From positions 115,305 through 179,304 of the forward strand of contig OENT01000162.1 of assembly GCA_900239685.1 (NCBI GenBank): a DNA stretch of 64,000 bases, written 5' to 3'. The notes under the pieces were generated by a model that saw only the letters and a list, made by a program, of their open reading frames with translations, made no database searches and was not told the DNA's origin. This document shows positions 1-13,932 of this stretch, piece after piece (the first letter of the stretch is position 1; every line of letters starts with the position of its first letter). This DNA comes from Rotaria macrura (Eukaryota; Rotifera; Eurotatoria; Philodinida; Philodinidae). The position numbers and the translations under genes are program-made.

Positions 1-3000
1 AGCACGATGACCACCGAACAGATCATGCACAACGATTGGACCGTTCGATTTAATATTCATACGTAATTTTCTTATTGTATTTATAAGATTAAATGATGCT
101 TTAAGTGGTGAGCATGCATCAGGCCAATATGTACTTGAAACGATTTTCACTCGTAATTCGTAATCCTCCTTTCATAAAAGAAAAAAAATGAACGAACTTA
201 GTGTAAGTAAATCTTGTTGTTCTTCTTTCTAACCTCAGTTGATTGCAGTAAAAAGTCACGATAAATATATTCACATTCGAAATGTTCGTCTATCAAGCAT
301 ACACTAAAACTTCCACAATCCATGATTTGATTTGGTAGTGGCCAAAAATCAGGTACATCGGGCTATTGAAAAAAATAGTAGAAAGAGAACAATTGATTTT
401 GTTTTCAAAATTTGATATTCATACTTGAGATTTTTCATCGGCATACAACGAAACGATGATACTCGTATTCGTATTCCAAATCATTTGCCAAAAATCAGTT
501 ATGGTATTCATCATGGGATGTTGAGTAACTATGAATTCATCGACACGATGACAACCCTAAATGAAAATTCCGATTATACAAATCTTGAAAACCATTGCTG
601 ATGGTCAATAAGAGTCTCCGTCTTGGTGATTAAGATTCTTTTGATCATTCTAGCTATATTTTAAGATGATCTTTCATTCTAATTTTCGATAGTGTTTTGT
701 AGCAGCAGTACTCTGTGCGCATCTTCGAACAATACACAACGAACTACATGGTCGGGAAAAGATTTGTCTGTATCATAAGAATTCACCATAGTTTCGTCTA
801 TCGTAGATGCATCAATTCGAAATGTTGACTTGTGCATAAGTGACTAACAGTCTAGATTTGAGATGGGAGCCTGTCTCGGTTAATCATATGACAAACCAAC
901 TAAACTAAAAAAATTCTGCAGAAGTTTCGTCTTGTTTTCTTGAAATCTTAATTGCTGTGCTATAATCATTTACAAGTATAACAAAAAGAAAAACGTTTCA
1001 ACAGATTGAGCTTGAAAATAAGCTGCGTCTTTAGAAGAATGTTATTACTTGCAAGCAAATCTTATGAAAAAAATCGTCCATGAGATAGAAAGAGTTCATG
1101 CACATAATAATACTATTAGTAAATAAGACTCTATTTGAGAATAGAGCGTTTATAGTCACTTATAGAAAACTTAGTAAAACTCGAAATAAAGAGCGGTATC
1201 TCTCAACATCATTTTCTTCTAAAGTTAAATAATCGGAGCAATACAATATTATTAACGCGAAGTCCTGTTTAAGAAATCAAATTGAGTTTTCAAAGTTCTC
1301 GGTTGTATACTGCTCGAAGTATAGATCTGACGTGAGAATTTGATCTCTTATCTACTGGTAATACGAAAAAACTATTGTGTTTTATTCAATATCATCGATT
1401 TGATATATAACTTACTTATTGGCTATCTCTAAACTCGATTATATATACGTTGAGATGATATTAGTCAATTTCAAATTTTCAATACTTACATGCATGTATG
1501 ATGCATTAATATATTCACTACCAGCTTGTTTTCTCTCCGTTGACAGTATAATTCTGCATGGATTGTATGGTAAAATAGCTTGTGTACGATTTTTTGCTAA
1601 ATTTTCTTCCATTTGTCCGAATGATAATTGATAATCATTTATTTTATTTGGTAATGTTACTAATTGAAATTGTTTATCTAAACGTGTTAAATTAGAATCT
1701 TTATCAAAATAATCTAACATTTGTATAATATAATCGAAATTTTGTTCATTGAGTTCGAGATCATTATAGCCAATATTTAGCAATTGAATGGCTTCAAGTA
1801 AAACATCATATATAAATATGAATTGCTCTTCAGTTTGAACGAGAAAATTTCGTTGTTGACGAATATGTTTTAAAAACGATGGAATATTTAATGATTGTTG
1901 CTCACGAATTTTTTTCAGCATCGTATCAACTACAATATATGTTCCAGTGCGGCCAACACCTGCTGAACAATGAACAACAATAGGTCCACCCGTTTCCGGA
2001 TTGCAAGCGGATGAACGACGAATAAATGAAAGAACCGGTAATGTAAATAATGGTACGCCATGATCAGGCCAATCGGTATAGTGAAAGTGGTGAACAAGAC
2101 GTTCATAAGCGATACGCTATACAGAAACAAAAATGAACTCATTATAATTCTAACATTTTCTACAAAGAAACTAATTAAAAAGACTTTGTACAAAAATCGA
2201 GATTTGTTGAAGAAGAATTCAATTTATTGAACATGACAACTGCCGATAATTATAATTTATTCGAGGATGAATACGTTCAATGAAAATTGTCTGATACTTC
2301 AGAGGGTTTCCGCTCTTCTCCACTAAGACTTTAGCCAATATTGGTGAAATCGCAAGAAAACGAGGGTAGAAATTGTCGAAAAACTTTGAGCTTCTCAGAC
2401 AGTAGCGAAAACTAATCACAAAAAAGTACAACAGAATGTTGTGCAATGTCGTGAGTACTGAAAAAGTCATATAATACAAGAAAAGAAATCTGAGTAGCTT
2501 TTTTAATATTACTAGCACAAGAACGAGCTGTTAGTATTCATGTTAAATAAATTACCTTTCTATTACTTTTACATCGAATAGCAAAGATTCTTTGAACATA
2601 ATAAGCAAAAGAAATCGTAGTAACTAATGAAACTTGAATAGTACCATACGTTTCGGTACCATCTTGTGGCCAATATAAATCACATTTGACCTAAAAATCA
2701 TAATTCCCCCATTTATATATATATTCGATGAAATAAACATACTCTTCCACGCTCTTTTATATTTGTGATCATAACTAATACACTGACATCTTTTTCCCAT
2801 ATCATTCTCCTATTATTATTATCAATCAAATCATATTCGAATATAAAATCGACAATAAAGAAGTATTATTTTTTACCAAAAATCATTTATTGTATTTGGC
2901 ATAGGTCCTTGTGTCGCTATATATGCATTAGCTTTATGATGGCCCTAAAGAAAGAAAATCATATTTTTTTAAAATTTCTGATAAATCTATCTTGATATAG

Positions 3001-6000
3001 ATTATTATTTACATCTACATAATTTGCATTAATATAATTGCCTCGACCATCTCTGTCCTCACTTGATAGTTTTACACGTGAATGATCATCTAAATAAAAG
3101 ATACTTATTCTTATTCACTGGATTGATTTATGTCAAATTTACATGTTAAAATATTTGTATAACGATTTTTTGCCTTATTATAATCAATTTGTGAAACATC
3201 GGCTGGAAATGTATAAGTTTTTGATACTTCACATATATCCTAGACAACACAAAAAGAACAATGACTTGCTGGTTCAATAATTAAATACGAACTTCAAATA
3301 ATCGAACAAAGCCAAAATCTCCATCTTTATGCATTCGTGCTACATAAGCAGTGAATTGATTGATTGGTATTGAGGTGGAATCAAAGTCTTCTATAAGAGA
3401 ATAGAAAATATTAAAAGTCAATTAAACTGTAAACAGAAATTCAATCAAATATATGAATGTCGATATTAGGTGAGCTAGTTTTTAATCCTAAGATATTTGA
3501 AACTCATGATTAGTTCTGTTACTATTGTTGACACAAGAAATTCATTTATTTTACATTTCTTGTTACTTTTTACAAAGACTTACAGCAATGGTTAGCTTTA
3601 TAATTCGTAACTCACATAAAATAATCTACATTATTTCAAAATACTAGGTTTTCAAGGTAAGTCAGTCCTGTGTTAACTTACTATAATTGCCATCAAAATA
3701 ACTGATACTATTTCCATTACTGATATTACCATCGATCGAACCATTTGCTTGTACGAGATTTGATCTTGGATGATGTTTTTTACGAATTAAATATACATAA
3801 TGAAGTATGATTCGACGACAATCTGGCATAAAACCTCTGTTTTTTATTTAAATAAAAAATCAATTATGTTGATATAGACGTAGTGTTTTTTTTTTCATTA
3901 CTAGACTTACTTTCGATATGCTATAAGAAAAGCCAATGCAATAAGGCTTAGAATTGATAGAATAAGGCCAGCAATAATACCGCCTAGTATTCGATTTTCA
4001 CGTTTAACGCTCGTCCGAGTAGCAGGTCCTACAAAAAAATGAATCTATTACGTTTATGCTAATTGAAACAAAGAAATTCATACCTATTCGTGTAATTGGA
4101 CATAGAATTGAAATATTTATTTTTTCATTCGAATTACTACCGATAAGATTATTTTCCACAATAACAGAATAATTATCTTTGACATCGATGACATTGGCAC
4201 TAACATACTATGAAGAAAGAAAAATAATTAAAATAAACTATTTTAAAGTTTTTTTCAAACTAAATTCATTAGGTCTTTCGTCTAATTATCACATTCATTT
4301 GTTTGCTCACTTAGTCATGTTAATTATCATCAATGCAATGTATATAGAAGCACGCATCTAGGGATTTGTATCGTGATAGTGATGTTTATTTCGTCAATTG
4401 AATAAAGTCAATAGAGCCTAGATTTATTTGCCAGTGATGAAAAGATTTTCTCCTGCAAAGGAGTACAAATTTTCATATTCGAATAGATACCACGCACATA
4501 TTTTTAAGATAATATTTGATATTAAATCATGCATCGATTGCTTAGGAATATTTTGCACTGTTGAAATATTCACAAAAAATATGATCGTGAATTTTTTAAT
4601 CACTCGCGCGTGAGTCATTTTCGAATACTTCATAATCATAGGGCAATACATAGGATACGAAACATGGTTATGTATCTCTAATAGCCATTTATAGAGCTTT
4701 TATTCATTGTTCTTTTTTTTTACAATCGAAGAAATCTAATTAGATGTTCTTTTGTAAATTGAATTGGAACGTTTATTTGTAAATATCAAAGAATAGACTC
4801 GTAAAAATCTTCAGATGAATTGAAGTTGTTCTTAAGATTCTAATAAATTATATACATCGTCAATCTTCAGCTGAGAGAATAGTCTTTCAAGGATACTCGC
4901 TGTTTGATTCAGACACTTTCTATGCAAAGAGATAGATAGGAATGAACTAGACTAATTTCAGAAGTTTTGAATAAAGTAATTTCGGGATGCGCAAGTTAAT
5001 TAAAAACAAATATGTTGCCTCGAGCATTCATGCAAAAGAAATTCATGATGTGTAAATTTCATGCTTACAAACAATATGAATGAAGTCATTCTATGCACCA
5101 TAAATTTTGGTAGAAGCTAGAATTCTACTAGAGTTAATCGAAGAAGATTCTCCTAGTATCAAATTCGAAATGAATATCTAAAGAAATTAAGTTCGAAAAG
5201 CTGTTTTCTTTCAAGTGCACACATGATTACTTATTCTGATGTTTGGCTAAGTTAGTTTGCATACCACTACGGATATAATCAACTTCTTGAGAAGCATTTA
5301 TGATTCTTCTTTTTTTATTACACATGAGAAATAAGAAACAAGTTCACTCATTACATAGTACAACGTATGAAAAATATTAGCTCTTGGAGTATTCTTCGAT
5401 TTCCAATGTCAATTCAAAGAATGATCATTTTCAAATAATTCCTTCTCTCTTAAAATCAATAAATATCAAAAAAAAAAAGTCAACCTCTAAGAATATTTGC
5501 CAAAATTGAAAGTTGTCTTTCCCCTGTCTAATATTGAGACATCTCTATATCTTCATATTGTTCGAAGTGGATGGATCATTCACGTTATATTCGATATTTT
5601 GTTGTGATGGATTAATCATTTTAATTCATTCACATTACGCTCCTAGTCAACATATATAACTATAAATCATTCTTGTGATTGACTCAACACTATCTCTACT
5701 GGATTAACATCAGGGGGTAAAAGGTTAACTCTAGCCGACGAATTTATAATAATAAATACAATTGATCTTTTGCAATATCGATTCATGCTGAATTGAGGCA
5801 AAAATAAATGATTGATTTCGATTTTAAATTGGAAATAGAAAATTAGATCTTTCATTCGTACGATCCCTCATGATGAATTGTTACATGTTATTCAGCTTTC
5901 AATCGGACTAACATATGTATCTTTTCTAGAATCTGATAAATTCATTCGACTTCCGTCTTAATTCTTATATAAACATTTGTTCGTGTATCATTCATAAATG

Positions 6001-8759
6001 AAAATATCTTTCAGCGTTAAATAAGTTAATGTGACTTCAAAACGATTTAGTGCCGATTTCAAATGTACAATTGCATGACACTCATTGTTTCGTTTTCTTT
6101 GTCTTTTCGATACAATAGGTCAAGCACGTAAGCTGTGTTTATACGAGAATACGTCAATATAATGCCTTTCGAATGAATCAGTAACTAATAATAGACCTTA
6201 TGAAAAGAATCGATATATAAATGTTGCATTCTCAGTCAGATTAATGGTTTTGAAGGGATTTAGTTTGAATGACTATTTTTCTTTTTGCTCTATACACATT
6301 AAGATTATTAGGTATATTTCGTAGAGCTATGTCATTAAATAACTAATTTGATATTGAAAACTTACTTTATGAATATCATAAATATTTTTTTTGATAAAAT
6401 GTGTTCGACTTGTTTTATAAAAAACATTGTATGGTTTCAATGAATCTATATGATTATTATTAATATTATTATTATACAATTGCATATGAATCATTAAATG
6501 ATTATTATTTATTCCAGTTGATTTTATAGAACAAGTTAATGGTGAATAGAGTGGATAAAAATCATCACAATATTTTATTACAGTTTCAACATAGTCTAAT
6601 TGATTTGTTGAAAATATTAATTTAATTTTAAATGTTATACTTCTATGTTTCAAACGATAGACATATGAATTTAATATTTTATCCGTTTGAAAATACGGTT
6701 GATTATAATGATTGTCTGTAAAAGCTACATGATCTTGATAATCATATATTGTTATATTATAAATATGATTAATTGATAATAATTCAGAGTTATTAAATTC
6801 AATTAATAATAATTGATTATCAAGACGATAGCATGTGATCGATTGTTCAAATAGATGACGATCAACAAATTGATAAGACTTTTGAATTTCATTTGAATTC
6901 GTTGATAACGTTGTACCATTTACAGTTACACTACCACTGTAACGTTTCCAAGCATCAACGGCTGATATATCAATTGAATATAAAGTATTGGGATATAATG
7001 ATGGGAATGTATACGTAGATGCTGAGCCATTAACTAATGTTCGATATTGAATGGTATTATTGTATCTAAGATTAAAAAAAACACATTGTTCATGTAATTC
7101 TTGTTAGATTAAACCTAGGAAATTTCAAATTAATATTGTTAGTAATCCCAAAGAGATCGTTTCATTGTATCTATATTGACTCACGTTCTCTTTCTTTTCT
7201 AACCATTGTCTTACTCAATAATCGAGACATGTAATAAAGACATACTAATGAAACATTAATGATAAACAATCTATGATGATGTTTTTTTTTCCAGTGTTTA
7301 TCATGATCCCTACACGATGTACTTCTCAAGCTATTACGATCTTGGAAAAATAAGAATATGCTTTCATTTTGTATACTCTTTTTGAATCGTGTGATGTACA
7401 TATAATTGATTCTTGTTTTTAAGATTGATGAAATAATTCTATTTTGTTATATCTTACTTTAAAACTAATTCATAATAGGTTATATTTGCATTTTGATTGT
7501 AAATATCATCTTCCCAATCGATTGTTATACTTGTATTGGTTATATTTCGTATGAGAACATGACGAATATTGAGAGGACGATCTAAATAGATGACAATTGT
7601 TTTTCGTTATTATTATTCAATTCTATGTCAGAATCATTCGGTTCAATGATAGAACAGATGGTACAATCAATAAGTTCAACAGATTCTCGATATTGCTTCT
7701 GTCCATTATCTAGATGATACTGAGATGCTGTTAAAAAATAATTTATTTTCATAAATCCATGGTTCTTTTCGTAGTTATGTATTATTGAACCAATGAATTA
7801 TCGTGTTCTTCTGTTCGATTTTCAATATGTTTAACTGTTTAAAATAAAATTTACACAATGCTTTATTAAAAGTTAGAAATTTAATTGTAGTTTTTCTTTC
7901 ATATCTACGTAGATTGCATATATTCAGACAGGCTAGCATTTGAGTATAATAACAAGTTTACATTTTAGAACATCATCAAACGTCGATACAACTCTAATCT
8001 GTGCTATAAATAGGATATTGTATCAGTGACTCATTGAAACAATATCTATGACAACATAGAATATGACTTGATGAATACATTATCTAACTCGTTTCAACTC
8101 AATCTGTTGTTCAGATGTATTGCTTGTCTCCATGATTTTTATCTTGTATTCATGACCTTAACATGCCAACTCTATTCTTGATGGCTAAGTCAAATATTCA
8201 TACGATTGATTCGTAAGTGGAGTAAAGTTTTTCTTTTTTGTGAATTGCTCTCATTCTTTTACATTTCAGACGATAGTAGAAAGATTACGAGTTAAAGCTT
8301 TATTTAATGGATGATGAAAGAAACAAAAGTCAGTTGCTCCATCCATCGTTTTGTATGGTAATTAAATGAACATATGTACTGTCATTATACAAATTCTCAA
8401 GATCGTTATCATGAATTTGTCTTACCATAGGTACGAATTTTGATTCGATATTTTTCATAACTTTCAGTCCCCGATTTTGACACAGTTGAACAAATGAATT
8501 CCCTATCATATGGATGTGAACCATTTACACGATAATAACGTCCACGATCTAATTCATAGCGATGATTGGCTACATCATACCATTGAATATCTGAACTATG
8601 TGTAAAATCTAATGGACATCGTATTAATGCTGAATGAGTTCGTGGATCGAGAAAAATGGCTTCATGTATTTCGTGTATTGTCGTCGTATTGATAGACGAT
8701 AACATTATTAATTGAAAGATAAGAAAAAAATAAACAAAAATCTGAACGTCGATAATCAT
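1..8759 (-). CDS. Receptor-type protein tyrosine phosphatase (partial, 3' end outside window)
   Basis: This is a single-pass membrane phosphatase that removes phosphate from phosphotyrosine. Seventeen exons rebuilt from splice sites keep one frame for 1072 codons: 8759-8426, 7727-7665, 7581-7458, 7065-6366, 4207-4084, 4028-3911, 3836-3682, 3390-3293, 3239-3143, 3089-3013, 2944-2877, 2809-2743, 2690-2556, 2116-1490, 556-425, 362-234, 168-<1. The order is signal peptide, one Ig-like domain (C..W..C pattern), fibronectin-III-like region, transmembrane segment near 3990-3915, then two phosphatase domains. D1 has the WPDHGVP loop and the catalytic loop VHCSAGVGRTGTY, so it should be active. D2 keeps WPD but reads VHDLFGGHRA at the catalytic loop, so it should be inactive. 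The 2.2 kb intron 4208-6365 could hide an exon I missed. The short exon 7665-7727 uses a weak GTACCA donor and is the least certain piece. Cys-to-Asp in D2 recalls vertebrate PTPRG/PTPRZ, but no carbonic-anhydrase domain is present. Confidence 0.9.
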
Positions 8760-11700
8760 TTGATAATTTTGTATTGAAATGAGAGCAAAAAGCAGGATAA
8801 GAAATTTTATATTACGTAAAATCCATTAAGTGTAGCATGTTTTATTTACATCGAGGCTCATTCTGAAATGGAAATGGAAATCATATTCAGATAAAGATTA
8901 AAAAAGTAAATTCTAGGTTCTATTCAACGGACATACGAACGAAGGAGCACACACAAATAAACATATGCCGGGCAGGCAATTGACATTAGCTTTTCATTGG
9001 TTAATATTCACATCAAATTTCTTCTATGATTAGAATATCTTTGTTACACCCACCATCATACAGCGCCATCTATCAAAATGTTATAGTTAGTATATACATA
9101 CTTTATACATGCAACAACATAAGTATGCTGAAGTACATAAGCATACTCTTTGATCTGCACTATATGAGGATAGAATGTCACTCTATTAGAAAGATCAGAA
9201 AAAAATTACTCAAAGATTTTACTGATCATTTTTATTTGAAAAAAAAAAGATTCTGTCATTGTCTGTATTGCCAAATCGATCATATTTTCAATGGAAAAGC
9301 AAATGTAGCTTGACAGAGCTTAGGTATCTTCTGACTTTAATCACGTCTCAGTCTTTTTTTAAATTTATTATTTTCTTATAAAATTAAATATTAACACAAA
9401 CTCTATTCGTAATATCAAATGACATCATTTTCTGATCGATATGTCTATATATATGTATGATTTTTCTTCTGAAACTTCGATAGCTATTCCCTTCGATATT
9501 TAAAAACATACATGCATCACTATCATCACAACTTTTTTGGTGCAGTCGATCTATTGTAGTACTCTTATATCTCATTTGTTTCATCTCATTGTCTTATTAT
9601 CAGATCGATCCATGTCGTCTTTTTTCCTGTTTCACCCTTCGTATCAGTCATGCAGAAAAACACACAAGTTACGTGCATGAAATAGATCATGGCACGATGT
9701 TAGTACAGATAGAATTTAGTGCATTTTATATCAATCTTCCAGCGAGAAAATTTAAGATTAATCACTGTGAAAATGAAAAACACAATGAGAATGTTTTCTG
9801 CATTATTCGATCAATATTTTCATGATTTCTGACAAAGCATGATATGTTTATTCACCGATGAAGTTAAGAACTAATAAACCGTAAGTTTAAAAATTCAATT
9901 ACTTCAATTTTTACAGTAATATTAACAAATAAGAAAGGCTAATTTGTGTTGTTTTCTATTCCTATTCATGTCTATTTTTGTACTCGAAACCATGGTAGAA
10001 TGTAGTTTGATAAAAATATTTCCCAAAATATTTCAACAAGTGTCTTAGCTTTGAAAAGGAAAGAGTACGTACAGTTATGTATAAATATGATGAATTATTC
10101 GATCTGTCATCATATAATATTTCGTTTGCTTATCTGTATCGAACACATTATAATTGTTATCAGTTAATTAGCACTTGTTTAAAATTGAATTTTTTGAAGT
10201 CTATCTTAGTAAAGAACAATGCAGTAGTCTTACTATCTATGTGCATAACCATACTGATCGAAAGTTGTTGAAAAGAATAAAATCAACCATTAAGAAAAGA
10301 TTGTATGGAAGAATTCATCGGATAGTTTTTCACGAGCAAATCTCCGTCATCTTTGCACGCACGTTCTACAAAGTGATAGATTTAACACGTTCAAAATTCC
10401 CTCATACAACATTATGTTCTATTGTCACTATGAAAATGTTACTCTGAATGAGTTCATGACTATAGTTATGATTCTGATGCTTGGCCAAATCTTTAGATTA
10501 GATTAAATATGATCGTTTATTTCTTTCATAGATTGATGTTGCTGGTCCATATGTATATATGCGTAGATATATATATATATATATGTCTATAATTTTTTTT
10601 TATCTATTGTTGTTGATTGCAATTCTTGCAGATAATGTCTGACGTATACATATGTGAAAAGATGCATTTGATTTATTGTATGAATCTACGTTTCTATATA
10701 CTTTTTCTTTTTTAATGCTCTACTAAGAAATGCTCCGTATAAAAAAACTAAGATATTCTTCAGTAGTATCATATGTTTATGCTTTGGGCATTTTCCATAC
10801 TCAATACATAAACACATGTTTTCAACTTCTTATTACACATAATGAACTTTTTCATTATATACGCTTGCTCATTCCATCTGTGTTATAAGATCTCTTTTTT
10901 TTGCGTTTGTTTTCATCTATGAATTATGATGATATAAAAGTGAGCATTATTTTTTACATGAGAAGAATAAATAGAATTCAATGAGTATCTGTGAGACGAG
11001 AAATTCTTCCTAGATTATTGCTGAACTCTACTGACTTTTTTCATAGAAACTAAAAGCAAGAAGAAGAAATATTCGAATGATGTTGCGATCATTTATTTAC
11101 TTGGATATTTTGTACTCGGCTAAAGTTACTAATTCTCCGTATCCTGTAGAGATTCGATCTTTTATTATAGAGCAATAAAGAACAAATAACCTTTTTCAGC
11201 TTCGTTTTTCACGAGTTTGTTTTTGTGATGTAAATAAGTAAATCGATTACTGAGTGTTTTTTTTTGCCTGATTTATTTAAATAGATATCACATATGACCT
11301 ATGAAAAAAAACAGTATCAAGGACATTTCTTTTCATATAGATGACAAATGTATTAGGAATATTTGGTAGAATTTCAAGGTATAAAAGAAGTTTTCTCCAA
11401 ATTTCGATTCATGTCTAAACATAGAAGACAAATGTCTAATTGAAAAAAAAAAGAATAATTAGTGTTGTCTCTGTAAAATACATTATCATATTGACCAAAA
11501 AAGAAAAACTAAGAGAAAAAAAAGCAAAAGACAAAATTGTACTAAAAAGAAAGAGAACACACTCGGTCTTCTGGTTACCAGTGCCAACAAGAAATCGCAG
11601 GTTCTTCTGTATACAACATCGTGCCAGCTTAATAATGTGGTCGAGAACGAGCGTAGCACAAAGAGACGAAGGAGAAGATACTAGCAGCTTTGTCGTCCAT

Positions 11701-12258
11701 CGTGTTCGTTACTTAAAGGAGAAAGAAAATGCCAGAATACAACATAAAAAAAAACAAAACAGGAAAAGATGCTTATGCTTCTCCCGCATATTGATAATCT
11801 GTACAGGAATCTAAAAGCGAGAGAGAATAAATATATCGTCGTTACAAACACGAATGAGATTCCTATAACCAGAACATAGATGAATGATGACGACGGTTAA
11901 CTATACCACATGTTGACTGCAGTCTCTTTCTAGCACAAAAAAAGTAAATTAAGTAGGATATCGATGATATCCAGCTAGGATTGTTTTCTTATGCATACAC
12001 CATTCGTTTGTTTTCTTCGTTTTTATTCTTCTCTTGTTTATCTTATTGTGCTTTCACTTTAGAACAAGAAATAGTTCTAGTTACAAGACTAGGAAATTCT
12101 CATTTTTTTCCTATTTCCTTATTATTAAGTTTTCATTATTTTTTTTTTGAAAACGGTTTACATCGTCTAGCAATTCTATACAATTGATCATCGTTGTTTT
12201 TACGTTTTCTATCAAGTTTTATCATCATTATTGATATTTTCATACGAACAACGAAACA
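8760..12258. other. Intergenic, 3.5 kb, no gene seen
   Basis: AT-rich sequence between the phosphatase start and the LIM gene. Open frames here are short, biased to Ile/Lys/Phe and lack recognisable motifs. It contains a TA dinucleotide run at 10566-10584 and a short palindrome, GGATATC-GAT-GATATCC, at 11957-11973. A slightly more GC-rich stretch at about 11560-11720 may belong to the LIM gene's 5' leader or promoter, but nothing proves this. Confidence 0.5.
10566..10584. repeat. TA dinucleotide microsatellite
   Basis: Direct read of alternating TA/AT. Similar short runs lie at 19244-19278, 20362-20380 and 34898-34914. Confidence 0.9.
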
Positions 12259-13551
12259 ATGAGGTACGTTAAATAAAGAAAAACTAAACATATAGAAATT
12301 CTAGTTTGAAAAAGATCAACTTGTTTATTTTTACTAAGACACAAAAAGAAAACCATAAGGTCTTGTATGTCAATGAGTACGAGATACACAGTCTTGCTGT
12401 ATGCAGCCAAACCGATAACATTTATTGATTACTGCTTTGTCAGCAATGATGATAGGCTATGCAAATATTGAGAACTACAAAGAACTAAGATAGATAGTGT
12501 ACTTTGGTGCAACGCTATGTAGGTACGTTGCAAGAAAGTTCTAACCTTTAAACGGAATACTCTTTAAAGTTAACGAATATGATGAGATATAAGACTGCAC
12601 ACCAAGAGAATGTAATCAAAGCAAATAATCTGGTCGTCTTACGGCATTGGTTCATTCCTGTTTAATCATGACTCTCTGCTTTGTTTTCAGTACATGTACA
12701 AAATGTCAAAAATCATTTCCAGCTGGATCTCGTAAGTCCTAATGTTTTCCGTATCTATTTTCAGCAAGCAATTTGATTCTTATTTTTCACAGGTATTACG
12801 GAATTTGACGGCAAACAATATCATGTACATACATATATATATATAAACATCAAAGAATAAATACTCTAAGATTTGTTTTACTCTATATTTACAGCCTGAA
12901 TGTTTTTCTTGTGCTGATTGTAAAAAAGCAATCACATCACAATTCTATCCATTTAATAATGATTATTTATGTTCAACATGTCACGAAGCACGTTTTCCAC
13001 GCAAACGTTGTGCCAAGTGTGGTTCACTCATAACTTCTGCTGGCATAACATTTGCTGGTGCATCATATCATGCAGCTTGTTTCTTATGTATGTATTAGTT
13101 AAAAAGAAGTTAATCGATCGTAATTGAAACTATAGAAAGTATTATTTTGCTTTCGATATGATAATATTATTTTTGTTTTAAGAATAATAACAATTATAAG
13201 AATAATAAGATATTGTTGTTCTAGGTGTAACATGTAAACAACCTATATCGGCTCAATCGAAAATTTCTATGGTAGATGATCAACCATGTTGTGTTAAATG
13301 TTATGAAGATAAACATGCTAAAAGATGTAGCCGTTGTCAAAAAGCAATCGTTGCCGATGTTGAATATCTTGAATTTGAAGATAAATATTGGCATAAAGAA
13401 TGCTTTACTTGTTCAAAATGCCAGGTATATTGCTTTTTCTTTGTTCATATGCGTTTTAAATCAATTTAATGCGTTGTTCTTATAGAAATGTATTGCCGAA
13501 GAAAGCTTTTATCAAGATGGAAATTTAATTCTATGCAAAGATTGCATTTAA
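12259..13551 (+). CDS. Three-LIM-domain protein (FHL-like)
   Basis: LIM domains are paired zinc fingers that bind other proteins in the cytoskeleton or nucleus. Six coding exons, 12259-12263, 12691-12731, 12793-12824, 12895-13087, 13225-13424 and 13486-13551, give 178 residues in one frame. The first coding exon is only five bases (ATG AG); its GTACGT donor joins a TTTTCAG acceptor to start the protein MSTCTKCQ. Three LIM units follow: CTKC...HPECFSCADC, CAKC...HAACFLCVTC and CSRC...HKECFTCSKC, each with the second-finger cysteines. The protein ends five residues after a Cys pair (LCKDCI), so it is essentially nothing but LIM domains. This resembles the four-and-a-half-LIM (FHL) family, but with three units and no half LIM. 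PINCH- or testin-type proteins are less likely because no other domain is present. The short introns of 61-137 nt fit the rest of the window. Confidence 0.88.
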
Positions 13552-13932
13552 TTAAATAACACAAGAAATAATAATAACATTTATATCGACAATAAATCTT
13601 TTAAATTTTTTTCGTTTTTTTTATAAGCACGATGTTCAATGTGTGTTGCTTTTAAAATTCTGTTGCTAAGACTGCTGCTTTTCTTTTTTTTCTGTCTCTC
13701 TGAGACTTATTTCTCTTTCTAGTGCTACCAATTGCCTTTCTTGCTCGTCCCCGACTATATATTTCTATTTTGATTATTTTATTGTGCCCTATAAGAATCT
13801 TCTTTTTTTCTTCTTTAAAACAAAAAAAATCAAGTGAAAAAAAGATGAGCTAACAACATTATCTTAAAGAATTGAACAAACGAGTAAAGAGTTGTTACAT
13901 TTTTATAGTATTTGACAAATATTATGATAAGT

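Noticed and set aside
11440..11814. 124-residue Lys/Arg-rich open frame
   Set aside because: Low-complexity composition from A-rich DNA, no domain, and it lies upstream of the LIM gene; probably leader or promoter sequence.
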